NCBI RefSeq assembly: GCF_964237555.1
Contig: NW_027208203.1
Location: 496,001 to 560,000, forward strand
Origin: Oryctolagus cuniculus
Lineage: Eukaryota; Chordata; Mammalia; Lagomorpha; Leporidae
Direction: 5' to 3'
Length of the DNA stretch: 64,000 bases
The translations under genes and the position numbers were made by a program. This document shows positions 32,023 to 43,096 of the stretch, in pieces; the first letter of the stretch is position 1; every line of letters starts with the position of its first letter. Under the pieces are notes generated by a model. That model did no database searches and had not been told where the DNA came from. It saw only the letters and a list, made by a program, of their open reading frames with translations.

Positions 32023-32542
32023 AACATATAAAATAACCTGCAATAGATTTTTTCCTCACACAGCCCTTATGCTATCTCTGCATCAAATTCAGTTCCCCAA
32101 ATTATTAAGGACTGCATTATTCTAACAATTAAAAAATAAATGTAACTGATTTGTGTTTTAGCACTAGCTAAGTCTTACCATTGCAGAATGTTCAGTGTTT
32201 ATTTCCAGGGTGGTACTGAAACACTGCCAATACATCACCTATATAACAATAAAGACTGTATTGGACATAATGACTCCCAATTTAGAACATTATCATTGAA
32301 GCCTCATTTGAAAATATAACAAATATGTATTTTGCTATGGCAACAGAAAGATGATACCAAATTACCTTATCTTAGATTAATGCAATGCTTGATAGTCATG
32401 ACAAATTCATCATTCATCTTAATTTTATATATTCCCTGAGAATAAAATTTATCTTTAATTTTCCATTTTCATTCATAAATTATTATAAATCTAAAAAGAA
32501 AACTGACAGTAACCTGAGAATAATTAAAAAAAAACACTTACA
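32023..32542. other. AT-rich unassigned sequence
   Basis: No recognised gene or repeat. Confidence 0.45.
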
Positions 32543-32885
32543 GGGGTCAGTGCTATTGCACAGTGGGTTAAAGCCCCAGTCCTCAGAGCCAGCATCCCAT
32601 ATGAGTGCCAGTTTGAGTCCGGGCTTCTCCACCTCAAATCCTGCTCCTGATAATACAAGTGGGAAAGTACTGGAGGATGACTTAAGTGTGTGGACCCATG
32701 CAACTATGTGGGAGACGCAGAAGAATCTCCTGCCTCTTGTCTGTAGATTGGCTCAGCTCTGACCATTGTGGCCTTTTGGGGAATGAACCAGCACATGGAA
32801 GACTCTCTTTCTCTCTCTCGCTCTCTTTTCCTAGCACTCTCTGTGACTCTGTCTTTCAAATGTATAAAATAAATATGTTTTAAAA
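32543..32885 (+). repeat. CSINE
   Basis: Head GGGGTCAGTGCTATTGCACAG, body, CT tract 32806-32830, tail. Confidence 0.9.
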
Positions 32886-33286
32886 AGTACACAATTAGCA
32901 GTTGATGTATTAATTTTCTTTGAAATATCTGGAGGTGCCCTGAATCTGGAAGAAAACATGAATGCAAGTATTTAAAAGAAAATTTCTTGGCTTTCCTTCT
33001 ACATTGCACTGTAGAAAAAGGAGTGATAGAATGAATAAAGAATCATGAATACATAAATAGAGAAAATGTCAACTTCACCATGGAGGAGTAAGCGTTTAAA
33101 CATGGAAATATATAGGCAAGTGCACCCACCTCTATTAAGTGGCAGAGATTAACCAGAAGTTATCCTTGGTTTAATGAAAGCATTGCCAAAATTTTATTAA
33201 ATGATAACGTAACAATAACAAAACAGTAAAACTTTGTTATTCAAATAAATTATGTTCAGTAAAATTTACACTAATGAAAGTTATTT
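32886..33286. other. AT-rich unassigned sequence
   Basis: No recognised gene or repeat. Confidence 0.45.
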
Positions 33287-33419
33287 TGGGGACTGGCACT
33301 GTGGCTTAGCAGGTAAAGCTGCTGCCTGTATCACATATGGGTGTCGGTTTAAATCCCAGATGCTATACTTCAGATCCAGCTCTCTGCTATGGCCTGGGAA
33401 AGCAATAGAAGATGGCCCA
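33287..33419 (+). repeat. CSINE, 5' half (split by L1)
   Basis: Head and first third end at GAAGATGGCCCA. The body continues without loss at 38507, after the LINE-1 nest. The two halves together make one SINE. Confidence 0.93.
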
Positions 33420-34435
33420 GGGGCAGAGCCAAGATGGCAGAATAGTGAGGGCGCGTGACAATAGTCCGGGAAAATTTAGTTTAGTGAAAGTGGATTTACG
33501 GTAGCCTCAGAGGGAGGATCGGGAAAAAAATTGCAGAGGAAACTCTTCTGGATCAAGTGGCTGTGACTCGGAGGACCTACTGGGAGAACAAGGTCACCCA
33601 CCAGAGAACAAGGTCGCCCACCGCGTGGAAGCCGAGCCCTATGAGCCGCAGGGTCTGCGGGCCAGTACAGGAAGGGGAGTGGATGTCACACAGACACAAG
33701 CGAGGAGAATTGGGACGCCCAGGGCTCCGAGTCCACACATTGGTGCTGGAAGGGGAGGTGAGCTCAATAACCTGAGACTTTAGCGGGGAAACAGCAGTCA
33801 GAATCTAGAGGGGAGTGGGAAAGTGCACCAGACTGACTCCAGGAGAGAAGGAAAAAAAGGTGGGGGGTTTCTCCGCAAGGCTGCAAGACTGCAAGGCCTG
33901 CAAGAGTTTGCAAGAGTTTGTAAGAGTTTGCAAGAGACAAAGAGCAGGCAACCTCTCTGGATTTACATAACAACAGGGGAGAGCTAAGGAACTGAGTCAC
34001 TACAATTCAGTAGCCTAGGCAACCCAGTGGGAGTCCAGAGGAGAAACAGAGCCTGCACAGACTTTTTGGGTAGAAGCCAGAGATCAGAAGCTAATTACCA
34101 TCAATTCTGCACAGCCGTGCGGTGCGGTATTATTTACCCCCTGAATAAATTAAATAAATAAATAAATAAATAGATAAATAAATAGAGATTTACCACGCAT
34201 AACCTCAGGGTGTCACCTTTGCACACCCGTAACCCAGAAGAACCAAGCAGAGCTCTCAGGCCACACCCATCTCAAGCCTCCAAGGCTCCTCCAACAGCAG
34301 GCAGTCCACTTAACACAGACATAGTATAAAATAAAAAAAAAAATTAAAAAAAAAGAAACGCACAGTGACGAAAAAAGAATTAACTATGCCAAGCAACAAA
34401 CACAGAAATCAAGGAACAAGATCAACGATAACACT

Positions 34436-34837
34436 ATGATGCCTCCAAATAAACAAAACACCCCAAGCCAAGATTATGAAGATGATGAGATAGAAGAAAT
34501 GCAAGATACGGATTTCAAAAAATTTATGATAAGAACATTTACAGGTTTTCAAAAGGAAATCCTTGAACTACAGAAATCCTTATTGGACAGGATTGAAAAT
34601 CTCTCTCATGAAAATGAAATTTTAAGGAAGAATCAAAATGAAATGCAGAAACTAGTAGAACAGGAAAGTGTGATAGTGAAGAGCAATCAAAATGAAATGA
34701 AGAGCTCAATAGATCAAATGGCAAACACATTAGAGAGCCTTAAAAACAGAATGGGTGAAGCAGAAGAGAGAATATCGGACTTAGAAGACAGAGACAGGAA
34801 AACATACAGTCAAACCAAAGAAAAGAAGAGGAAATTA
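34436..34837 (+). pseudogene. LINE-1 ORF1, 5' part (split by inner L1)
   Basis: Opens MMPPNKQNTPSQDYEDDEIE and gives the coiled-coil part (ESLKNRMGEAEERISDLEDR). A frameshift after DLEDRDR breaks the frame just before the inner insertion. The rest of ORF1 resumes at 37090. Confidence 0.92.
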
Positions 34838-37072
34838 AAATCAACTATTGAGATTGCATCAAATTGAGAAGTTTCTGTACTGCAAAAGCAACAGTCAGGA
34901 GAGTGAAGAGACAACCGACAGAATGGGAAAAAATATTTGCAAACTATGCAACAGATAAAGGGTTAATAACCAGAATCTACAAAGAGATCAAGAAACTCCA
35001 CAAAAACAAAACCAACAACCCACTTAAGAGATAGGCCAAGGACCTCAATAGACATTTTTCAAAAGAGGAAATCCAAATGGCCAACAGGCACATGAAAAAA
35101 TGTTCAAGATCACTAGCAATCAGGGAAATGCAAATCAAAACCACAATGAGGTTTCACCTCACCCCGGTTAGAATGGCTCACATACAGAAATCTACCAACA
35201 ACAGATGCTGGCGAGGATGTGGGGAAAAAGGGACACTAACCCACTGTTGGTGGGAATGCAAACTGGTCAAGCCACTATGGAAGTCAGTCTGGAGATTCCT
35301 CAGAAACCTGAAGATAACCCTACCGTTCGACCCAGCCATCCCACTCCTTGGGATTTACCCAAAGGAATTTAAATTGGCAAACAAAAACGCGGTCTGCACC
35401 CTAATGTTTATCGCAGCACAATTCACAATAGCTAAGACCTGGAACCAACCTAAATGCCCATCAACGGTAGACTGGATAAAGAAATTATGGGATATGTACT
35501 CTTTAGAATACTATACCGCAGTAAGAAACAACAAAATCCAGTCATTTGCAACAAAATGGAGGAATCTGGAACACATCATGCTGAGCGAAATAAGCCAGTC
35601 CCAAAGGGACAAGTAACATATGTTCTCCCTGATTGGTGACAACTGACTGAACACCAAAAAGGAAACCTCCTGAAGTGAAATGGACACTATGAGAAACGGT
35701 GACTTGATCAGCATAGCCCTGACTGTTAATGAACAACTTAATACATTATCCCTCTTAGTAGTTTTTTTTGTCTGTTCTACTTAATATGACTGGTTTAATT
35801 CTGTAATTAATACACAGTTAATCTTAAGTGTTGAAATTTAACTGAAATGTGATCCCTGTTAAACATAAGAGTGGGAATAAGAGAGGGAAGAGATGTACAA
35901 TTTGGGACATGCTCAGGCTGACTTGACCCAAATGATAGAGTTAGAAACATACCAGGGGATTCCAATTCAATCCCATTAAGGTGGCATGTACCAATGCCAT
36001 CTCACTACTCCAAGTGATCAATCTCAGTTCACAATTGATCATAAGGAAAGGACTAAGAGTCAAAGGGAGCACATAAACAAGTATAGTACCTGCTAATACT
36101 AACTGATAGAATAAATAAAGGGGAGAGTGATACAACATGGGAAGCGAGATACTCAGCAGAGTCATAGAATGGCGGATGTCCTAAACAGCACTCTGGCCTC
36201 AGAATCAGCCCTAAAGGCATTCGGATCTGGCTGAAAAGCCCATGAGAGTATTTCAGGCATGGAAAGCCAAAACACTCTGGCAAAAAACCAAACCAAAACA
36301 AAACAAAAAAAAACCCTAAATGAAAGATCTCTGTGAGTGAGATCCCAGTGGAAAGAACAGGTCTTCAAAGAAGGAGGTACCTTTCTCTGAAGGGAGGAGA
36401 GAACCTCCACTTTGAATATGACCTTGTCTAAACAAGATAAGAGTCGGAGAACTGAAAAGGCTTCCATAGCCTTGGAAACTCATGACTGGAGCATGGGGAG
36501 ATTACTGAGGCCATAAACAGGAGTGGCAATTTGTAAAGTCAACAACAGGAGTCACTGTGCACTTACTCCTCATGTAGGATCTCTGTCCTTAGCGTGCTGT
36601 ACATTGAGACTTAATGCTATAACGAGTACTCAAACAGTATATTTCACTCTGTGTTTCTATGGGGGTGCAAACTGTTGAAAGCTTTACTTCATGTATACTA
36701 AACTGATCCTCTGTAAAAAAAAAAAAAAAGAAATTATCAACTCCCAACTTGACTCTCACTGGGATTAAACATGACAATAGGTCTGATCTGATTTCATCAT
36801 CATTTAAAAAATCATCTATTATTTTTCACTTTATGTTTCTGTGTGGGAGCAAACTGTTGAAATATTTTCTAAATGTATACTAAACTGATCCTCTGTATAT
36901 AAAGAGAATCAAGAATGAATCTTGATTTGAATAGAAGGGGAGAGGGAGTGGGAGAGGAGGGGGTTGCGGGTGGGAGGGACGTTATGGGGGGGAAGCCATT
37001 GTGGTCCATAAGCTGTACTTTGGAAATTTATATTCATTAAATAAAAGTTAAAAAAAGAAAATACATGTAAAA
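34838..37072 (+). mobile_element. inner 5'-truncated LINE-1, TSD 17 bp
   Basis: Inserted in ORF1 of the outer L1. The repeat AAAAGAAGAGGAAATTA occurs at 34821-34837 and 37073-37089. It contains the C-terminal ~270 codons of ORF2 (to about 35680) and a long 3' UTR ending ATAAAAGTTAAAAAAAG. The 3' UTR holds two diverged copies of a ~90-bp block (GCAAACTGTTGAAA ... ACTAAACTGATCCTCTGTA) at about 36644-36716 and 36832-36900, with an A-run at 36716-36729 between them. A G-rich tract lies at 36934-36989. Confidence 0.94.
34865..35616 (+). pseudogene. LINE-1 ORF2 C-terminal fragment with TAG
   Basis: In the ORF2 frame: SFCTAKATVRRVKRQPTEWE and FANYATDKGLITRIYKEIKK, then TAG at 35032-35034. The frame then reopens and keeps the zinc-knuckle C-x3-C-x7-H-x4-C (CWRGCGEKGTLTHCWWEC). 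A private TAA (35614-35616) replaces Tyr near the C-terminus. The TAG is shared with the other two copies in this window that cover the site. Confidence 0.92.
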
Positions 37073-37089
37073 AAAAGAAGAGGAAATTA

Positions 37090-37679
37090 GAAATCTAAAA
37101 AATATTGTTGGGAATCTACAGGATACTATTAAAAAAAACAACATTCGAGTTCTAGGAGTTCCTGAAGGCATGGTGGAGAGAGAGAAAGGATTAGAAGGCC
37201 TTTTTAGTGATATACTAGCAGAGAACTTTCCAGGTTTGGAGAAGGACAGAGACATCCTAGTACAGGAAGCTCATAGAACCCCTAGTAAGCATGACCAAAA
37301 GAGATCCTCACCACGACACCTGGTAATTAAACTTACCACAGTGAAACATAAAGAAAAGATCCTAAAATGTGCAAGAGAGAAACGTTAGATTACTCTCAGA
37401 GGATCTCCAATCAGAATCACAGCTGACTTCTCATCAGAAACACTACAGGCTAGGAGGGAATGGCGAGACATAGCCCAGGTGCTAAGAGAGAAAAATTGCC
37501 AGCCCGGAATATTATATCCTGCTAAGCTCTCATTTGTGCATGAAGGTGAAATAAAGACCTTTCATAGCAAACAGAAATTGAAAGACTTTGCCGCCACTCG
37601 TCCAGCCCTGCAAAAGATACTTGAAGATGTGCTTCACTCAGAAGCACAGAAACACGGCCATCAATATGAAAGAAGGTAA
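37090..37679 (+). pseudogene. LINE-1 ORF1, 3' part of outer element
   Basis: Continues the outer ORF1 directly after the inner insertion: RVLGVPEGM, DILVQEAHRTPSKHDQKRSS, a TAG after CAREKR (37386-37388), then ETLQARREWRDIAQ, GILYPAKLSF and TRPALQKILEDVL to the normal stop at 37677. The RRM and C-terminal domain are otherwise well kept. Confidence 0.92.
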
Positions 37680-37749
37680 AGGAAGAAAACCTACCAGTAA
37701 AAGAGCATGGGTAGCTCAAAGCATATACTAGAAAATATCTCCAGGAAAA

Positions 37750-37843
37750 TGGCAGGGCAAAGTCACTATGTATCAATAGTCACATTAAACATTAATGGAC
37801 TTAACTCTTCAATTAAAAGACACCGATTGGCTGATTGGCTCAA
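37750..37843 (+). pseudogene. LINE-1 ORF2, first ~31 codons
   Basis: MAGQSHYVSIVTLNINGLNS is followed by KRHRLADWLK before the jump into 3' UTR sequence. Only the first endonuclease strand remains. Confidence 0.92.
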
Positions 37844-37907
37844 GGCATTCGGATCTAGCTGAAAAGCCCATGAGAGTATTTCAGGCATGGAAAGCCAAAA
37901 CACTCTG

Positions 37908-37972
37908 GCAAAAAAAAAAAAAAAAAAAAACAAAAAAAAAACAACAACAACAACAACAACAAACAAACCACC
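37908..37972 (+). repeat. A-rich / (CAA)n simple repeat
   Basis: In the outer L1 3' UTR the GGCAAAAA... stretch has expanded into a long A run followed by ACAACAACA units. The orthologous site in the inner L1 (36277-36313) is shorter and reads (AACCAAAAC)n-like. Confidence 0.9.
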
Positions 37973-38506
37973 ACCTAAATGAAAGATCTCTGTGAGTGAG
38001 ATCCCAGTGGAAAGAACAGGTCTTCAAAGAGGGAGGTGCCTTTCTCTGAAGGGAGGAAGAACAGGTCTTCAAAAAAGGAGGTACCTTTCTCTGAAGGGAG
38101 GAGAGAACCTCCACTTTGACTATGACCTTGTCTAAACAAGATAAGAGTCGGAGAACTCAAAAGGCTTCCATAGCTTTGGAAACTCATGACTGGAGCATAG
38201 GGAGATTACTGAGGCCATAAACAGGAGTGGCAATTTGTAAAGTCAACAACAGGAGTCACTGTGCACTTACTCCTCATGTAGGATCTCTGTCCTTAATGTG
38301 CTGTACATTGAGATTTAATGCTATAACGAGTACTCAAACAGTATATTTCACTCTGTGTTTCTATGGGGGTGCAAACTGTTGAAAGCTTTACTTAATGTAT
38401 ACTAAACTGATCTTCTGTAAAAGGAGGAACGGTATTGCGGGGAAGCCATTGTAATCCATAAGCCGTACTTTGGAAATTTATATTCATTAAATAAAAGTTA
38501 AAAAAA

Positions 38507-38693
38507 AGAAGATGGCCCAAGTCCTTGGGCCTCTGCACCCATGTCAGAGACCTGGAAGAAGCTCCTGGCTCCTGGCTTGGATTTGTATAACTCTGGCCAT
38601 CATGGCCAGTTGGAGAGTAAATCAGCAAATGGAAGACAACTCTCTCTCTCTCTCCCTCTCTCTCTCTTTCTCTCTCTCTCTCTCTGCAAATGG
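38507..38693 (+). repeat. CSINE, 3' half (split by L1)
   Basis: Begins with the second copy of the L1 target repeat and continues the SINE body from 33419. Ends in an expanded (TC)n run (38640-38692). The AAATAAAT tail is missing. Confidence 0.92.
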
Positions 38694-39038
38694 GTTTGTC
38701 ACAGAGCATCCAAACTTCCACATTTTTGCAAATTAGGTCTTGTATAAAGTTCTGTAACCTTGAAAGAGTAGTGCAAGGCAGGCTACACAATGCAGGAAAA
38801 CAGACATTTTACTATAAGAAGACATATCATGAAACCCCAAAAATGCAACTGCCACATAGTGTAAGTCAGCCTGCACACACCTCAAGGATTTCTCAGGAAA
38901 TGCAGGGACATTTCACTAGCAGTGTTAATGTACTCATCTTACAGACAGCTAAACAGTGACAGAGGTGCAATCAACATTCACACACACACATTTCATCCAT
39001 ATGGCCTGAACATCCAGCTCCATCCCACTGCCATCTTA
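38694..39038. other. unassigned intergenic sequence
   Basis: No recognised gene or repeat apart from a short CACACA run near 38980. Confidence 0.45.
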
Positions 39039-39051
39039 GATGAAACAGACT

Positions 39052-39388
39052 TTACTTTTTTTTAACTTTATTTGACAGGTAGAATTACAGACAGTGAGAG
39101 AGAGGCAGAGAGAAACGTCTTCCTTCTGTTGGTTCACACTCAAAATGGTCACAATGGACAGAGCTGTGCTGATCTGAAGCCAGGAGCCAGTTGATTCTTC
39201 CTGGGCTCCCACATGGGTACAGGGGCCCAAGCACCTGTGCCATTTTCTCCTGCTTTCCCAGGCCACAACAGAGAGCTGAATGTGAAAAGGAGCAGCCGGG
39301 ACTAGAACTGGCACCCATATGATAATGAAGTCCTCATTAATGTTTGACATATATACAACTGAAAGAAACATAGTATAAACTGGCCCTG
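39052..39388 (-). repeat. CSINE with a foreign 66-bp segment
   Basis: Reverse copy with target repeat GATGAAACAGACT (39039-39051 and 39389-39401). Near its head (39313-39378) the expected complement of the SINE head is replaced by sequence that also occurs at 39975-40040. Only CTGGCCCT of the head remains. Confidence 0.9.
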
Positions 39389-39401
39389 GATGAAACAGAC
39401 T

Positions 39402-39974
39402 CTACAGAACTTTTGGAGCTGCCTTCTGTACACCTGGAGACACATTGGTCTTCTTTCAGTGCACCAATTTTTGACAAAAATATCTTTAAAGTCTCAACCT
39501 TATTCACCCTTTCTCCAGCTCCAGAACTGAGGATGTGGCATTGGTGTCCCTTCCTGGGCCAGCCAAGATCTACAGGGTGCACCTGAATGACATAACTTAA
39601 CACCTCAGATCTATGACTGTCACCTATGCCACCAAGAGACAGACACCTGTCCTGCTCTCTAAGGTTCCTTTCAAGCTCACACTAACATCCACAGACACAG
39701 AAACCAACCACACAACTCGAGTATATGAGGAAAGCCCCAGAGTCAGGAATTCTGTGAAGATGGTGGGAATGGTTGGAATGGCACATGCTAAGAAGGAGGC
39801 CAGAGATTTCCCATGGTCCTGACCTGCTGACATCATGGGCAGATGAGGCTACATTCCCAGATACCAATGCACATCTCCATTAGGAAGCAATGAAGATGAT
39901 CCAAATATCGGCTGGAGAATCAGCCTCCTGGGACATGGAAGGGATACATCAGAACTTGTCTAACCACATGAGAT
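39402..39974. other. unassigned sequence between direct repeats
   Basis: About 570 bp, GC-average. Frames of 60-90 codons occur on both strands, none recognised. It may be an old transposon or LTR piece, but I cannot name one. Confidence 0.4.
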
Positions 39975-40040
39975 ACCCACATAATAATCAAGTCCTCATT
40001 AATGTTTGACATATATACAACTGAAAGAAACATAGTGTAA
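39975..40040. repeat. source-like copy of the 66-bp duplicated segment
   Basis: AAGTCCTCATTAATGTTTGA and the following bases match 39313-39378 with only a few mismatches (for example ATAGTGTAA against ATAGTATAA), same orientation, no gaps. Here it sits in unique sequence, so this is probably the donor. Confidence 0.85.
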
Positions 40041-40151
40041 GTGGAGAAATTCAAATGTGGAAAGAATTCTTGGGAATTGTATTTAAATTTATCATTATTT
40101 TTAAATTTCATAATTCAAATATGGTTCTAAAAACCTCACATATTTCTTGTT

Positions 40152-40460
40152 CTTTTTTTTTAATTTTAACTATCTGAAAGACAGAGTTAGAGAGAGGGTA
40201 GAGCAAGAGAGAGAGGTCTTCCACCTGCTAGTTCATTCCCCAAATGGCCACAACAACCAGAGCTGAGCTATCCAAAGCCAGGAACCAGGAAATTCTTCTG
40301 TGTCTTCCATGCAACTGCAGTGGCCCATGGACTTGGGCCATCTTCCACTGTTTTCCCAGGCCATAGCAGAAACAAGGATCAGAAGTGGAGCAGCTGGGAC
40401 TCCAAATGGGCCCTATATGAGATGCCAGCACAGCAGGGTAGGGCTTTCACCTGCTGCACA
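40152..40460 (-). repeat. CSINE
   Basis: Reverse copy with T run 40153-40160. The head complement is degraded (ACCTGCTGCACAAAAA). Confidence 0.88.
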
Positions 40461-41120
40461 AAAATATATACTTCTTACAGATACTCAGGAAAAGACTCCA
40501 AGGATTCTTTGTAACTTAAAATATTCAAAGAAACCAATCTTCCTGAACAACCCATTTTTAATCTTGTAAAATGATGCTTGATTTTCCTACTAAAACAATT
40601 TTTCAGCTATCAATGTATCATATTTCACAGTAAGGAAATTTATTTGAATACATTCAGTAGATTAAAATGGCTGGAAATTGGGCTGAGTGCCTTCTAAAAT
40701 CTTCATGAATATTTAAAATTGCACCACCTGGTAATTCTTTACCTAAAAGTTCCTGAAATTCATCTATGAATCACTCCATTTAGTTACATATTTATTAAAA
40801 CTTTATTTTTTGAGATTTGCACTTAACTTGTAGTTTCTATGACAAATTAGGCAGAGAGACAGATATAGGGGTGCCATAGAACTCCTGCTTTTCTCCTTTT
40901 CCTGTATAAATGAGAATGGACATGAAATTATGATCAAGTTCTTGAGGATTTGAGTGGTACTGTAAATGGGCACTGACACTTGGCCCACAGCTTATGGTCA
41001 GTTTTTACTAGATATAATGTCTGAATTGTGCTGTTCAAATTCTTGTATCATCTCTGAACTCAGTGACTTTTTTCTGCAAATTGAGGGAGGTCAGTCTTCT
41101 TTATTTTTTATTTTTAAATG
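40461..41120. other. AT-rich unassigned sequence
   Basis: No recognised gene or repeat. Confidence 0.45.
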
Positions 41121-41287
41121 TTTACAGGATTTATTTATTTGTCTATCTATCGATCAATCTATCAATTTATCTGAGAGGAAGAGTTACAGATAGGGAGAAG
41201 CAGAGACAGACACCTTCCACCCACTGGTTCACTCCCAACTGGCCACAATGACCAGAGCTGGGCTTGACCTGCTATATCACAGCCCTA
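41121..41287 (-). repeat. CSINE fragment
   Basis: Tail complement with a (TCTA)n-like expansion (41140-41170), the CT/GA tract and first body part. The middle is deleted, and a short head complement (CTGCTATATCACAGCCCT) follows directly. Confidence 0.8.
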
Positions 41288-42737
41288 ATGTCAGTAAAGC
41301 TTTTTAAATATCTGAAGAAGGAAAATGTAAAATCATAAATTATAGTGGTCTTCACGTGTACATTTCTGAAAAGTACATAATTTGATCCTATTGAAAACCT
41401 AAAATTTGTTTTTAAATTATATAATGAAAAAGGATAAAAAAGATGTTCCATCTTATGTCTCTACAGCATAAGATATACATTAACTTCCCCAGGTTCTATA
41501 TGCATTTATGAACAAAGTTTCATAGGTGTAATCAGTAGAGTGGCCCCAATAAGTCTTAACCAGGAATTCAACTAAATTTAACAAGGGCACTCAATAGGAA
41601 TTTTAGAAGAATTCCAAAATATGTATCAGAAGAAAAATAAATACTTTACTTGGTATATCTCATTTTAACTATACTATTATCTACATTTCTGATTGTCAGA
41701 TGTACTAAAAAAATCCCAGAAGCAGCAGAGTTAACATGATGAGGAATAAAAACAAGTTTTTAAGATACAACTTGGCTAGGGAAAATGAGAATTCACAGAT
41801 CCCAGATTAAAATAACAAAGATGGCCCAATAAAAGGAAACTCAACGTCTTCATACACTAACATTTATTATCTCATATTTAATTAACAAAAAGGTGATTAC
41901 TCCAGCTATTCCCCATTAGGCATCCCAATTTAATCTGCTAAATCCAGTAAAAAAAATAGCACCTCATGATAGATTATTAGAATCATATTGTTATATGCCA
42001 TCCACCATGTCCATTGTACCTAATACCTAATGTTAACAAATCTGATGCATCTCAAAAGATAAATGATGTGTCTTAACCAGGTATGGCAAATGTGTTTTCT
42101 TCAAAGTTTTTCCAAAAGCCCCTCAGTCTCAGTTTGCCTTCACCTTGAAAAGATACTTCTGAGGTATACGTGGGCACCTCATTGACTTTGCCATCAAACA
42201 GAACTTTTGCAAAAAAAATTAACCACACCCACCACTTATCAGGAACACAAGCATGCATCACATAGATGACAAGCTCCATGAATGAGATGATCTGACAGAC
42301 TTCTCAAGTACATACAAGCCTAATCATCCTACTTGGGTTTTAGTGCAATGCATACCTCATTTACAAAATTAATTGTCACCTTTGCTACAAATCAGTCCAG
42401 CTTATATGGGCCTCCCTCTGATGAAAGGGGCTAAAATACATCAAAATAAACTCCAGGCACTGTCCTTGTGCTCCCAGTGACTTTTTCACTCTAGGCGCTC
42501 ACAAAACTTCTAAATTCTCTAGATCACCTGTGATGCCCATTAGTTCTCAAAGACTATGATGCAAGTAATTTCCCTCTTGGATCCTTGTTATTAACTGTGC
42601 TATATGGGAAATGAAGTTCCTACACACTCTGTGCCTATGATTCTCCAAACCATGTTGTCTGCTAGGACTTTGGCCGTGAATATAGGACAGTAAAACTTGA
42701 GCATGGTTACTGAGGTCTCCTTAATAAAGGATGGACT
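41288..42737. other. AT-rich sequence, possibly a decayed retroelement
   Basis: About 1.4 kb without SINEs. On the minus strand 42073-42279 has a 68-codon frame (SFQGEGKLRLRGFWKNFEE). Just upstream, another stretch reads like broken coding sequence when frames are switched (GGPYKLDWFVAKVTINFVNE, near 42420-42360). This resembles a decayed pol-type or other coding relict, but I could not match it to a family. Confidence 0.35.
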
Positions 42738-43046
42738 GGGGCTGGCACTGTGGTGCACTGGTGTAATCCTCCACCTGCAGTGCCAGCATCCCATATGTGC
42801 ACTAGTTCTAGTCCCCACTGGTCCTCTTCCCAGCCAGCCCTCTGCAATAGCCTGGGAAAGCAGTAGAAGATGGTAAGTGCCTTGGTCCTTGCAAAAATGT
42901 GAGAGACCTGGAAGCTCCTGTCTCAGATTGGCCCAGCTCCAGCCATTGCAGTCATTAGGGGAGTAAATGAGCATATGGAAGACCTTTCTCTCTGTCTCTT
43001 TCTCTCACTGTCTGTAACTATATCTGTCAAATAAATAAGTAAATCT
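42738..43046 (+). repeat. CSINE
   Basis: Head GGGGCTGGCACTGTGGTGCA, well-kept body, tail running into an AT microsatellite. Confidence 0.93.
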
Positions 43047-43096
43047 TTATATATATATGATATATATAATATGTATATGTATGTATATATATATGA
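43047..43096. repeat. (TA)n / (TATG)n microsatellite
   Basis: Alternating TA and ATGT units directly after the SINE tail, as commonly arises from A-rich retroposon ends. Confidence 0.9.

Larger units (their letters stand above)
33420..38506 (+). mobile_element. outer LINE-1, full-length 5' end, in a CSINE, TSD 13 bp
   Basis: Starts GGGCAGAGCCAAGATGGC, the usual L1 5' terminus with a YY1-like AAGATGGC, and ends in an A-tail at 38506. The target repeat AGAAGATGGCCCA lies at 33407-33419 and 38507-38519. Parts: 5' UTR 33420-34435; ORF1 34436-34837 and 37090-37679, split by an inner L1; ORF2 start at 37750; then a jump near 37843 into the 3' UTR (to 38506). Nearly all of ORF2 is missing. The junction shares AAGG between ORF2 (GGCTTAAGGAAC) and 3' UTR (AAAGGCATTCGG). 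A 10-bp repeat around GCAAGAGTTT occurs in the 5' UTR (33900-33936). Confidence 0.94.

Noticed and set aside
37836..37850. Outer L1 deletion as a spliced retrotransposed element
   Set aside because: No GT at the 5' side and no AG requirement met at the junction; 4-bp microhomology explains it better.
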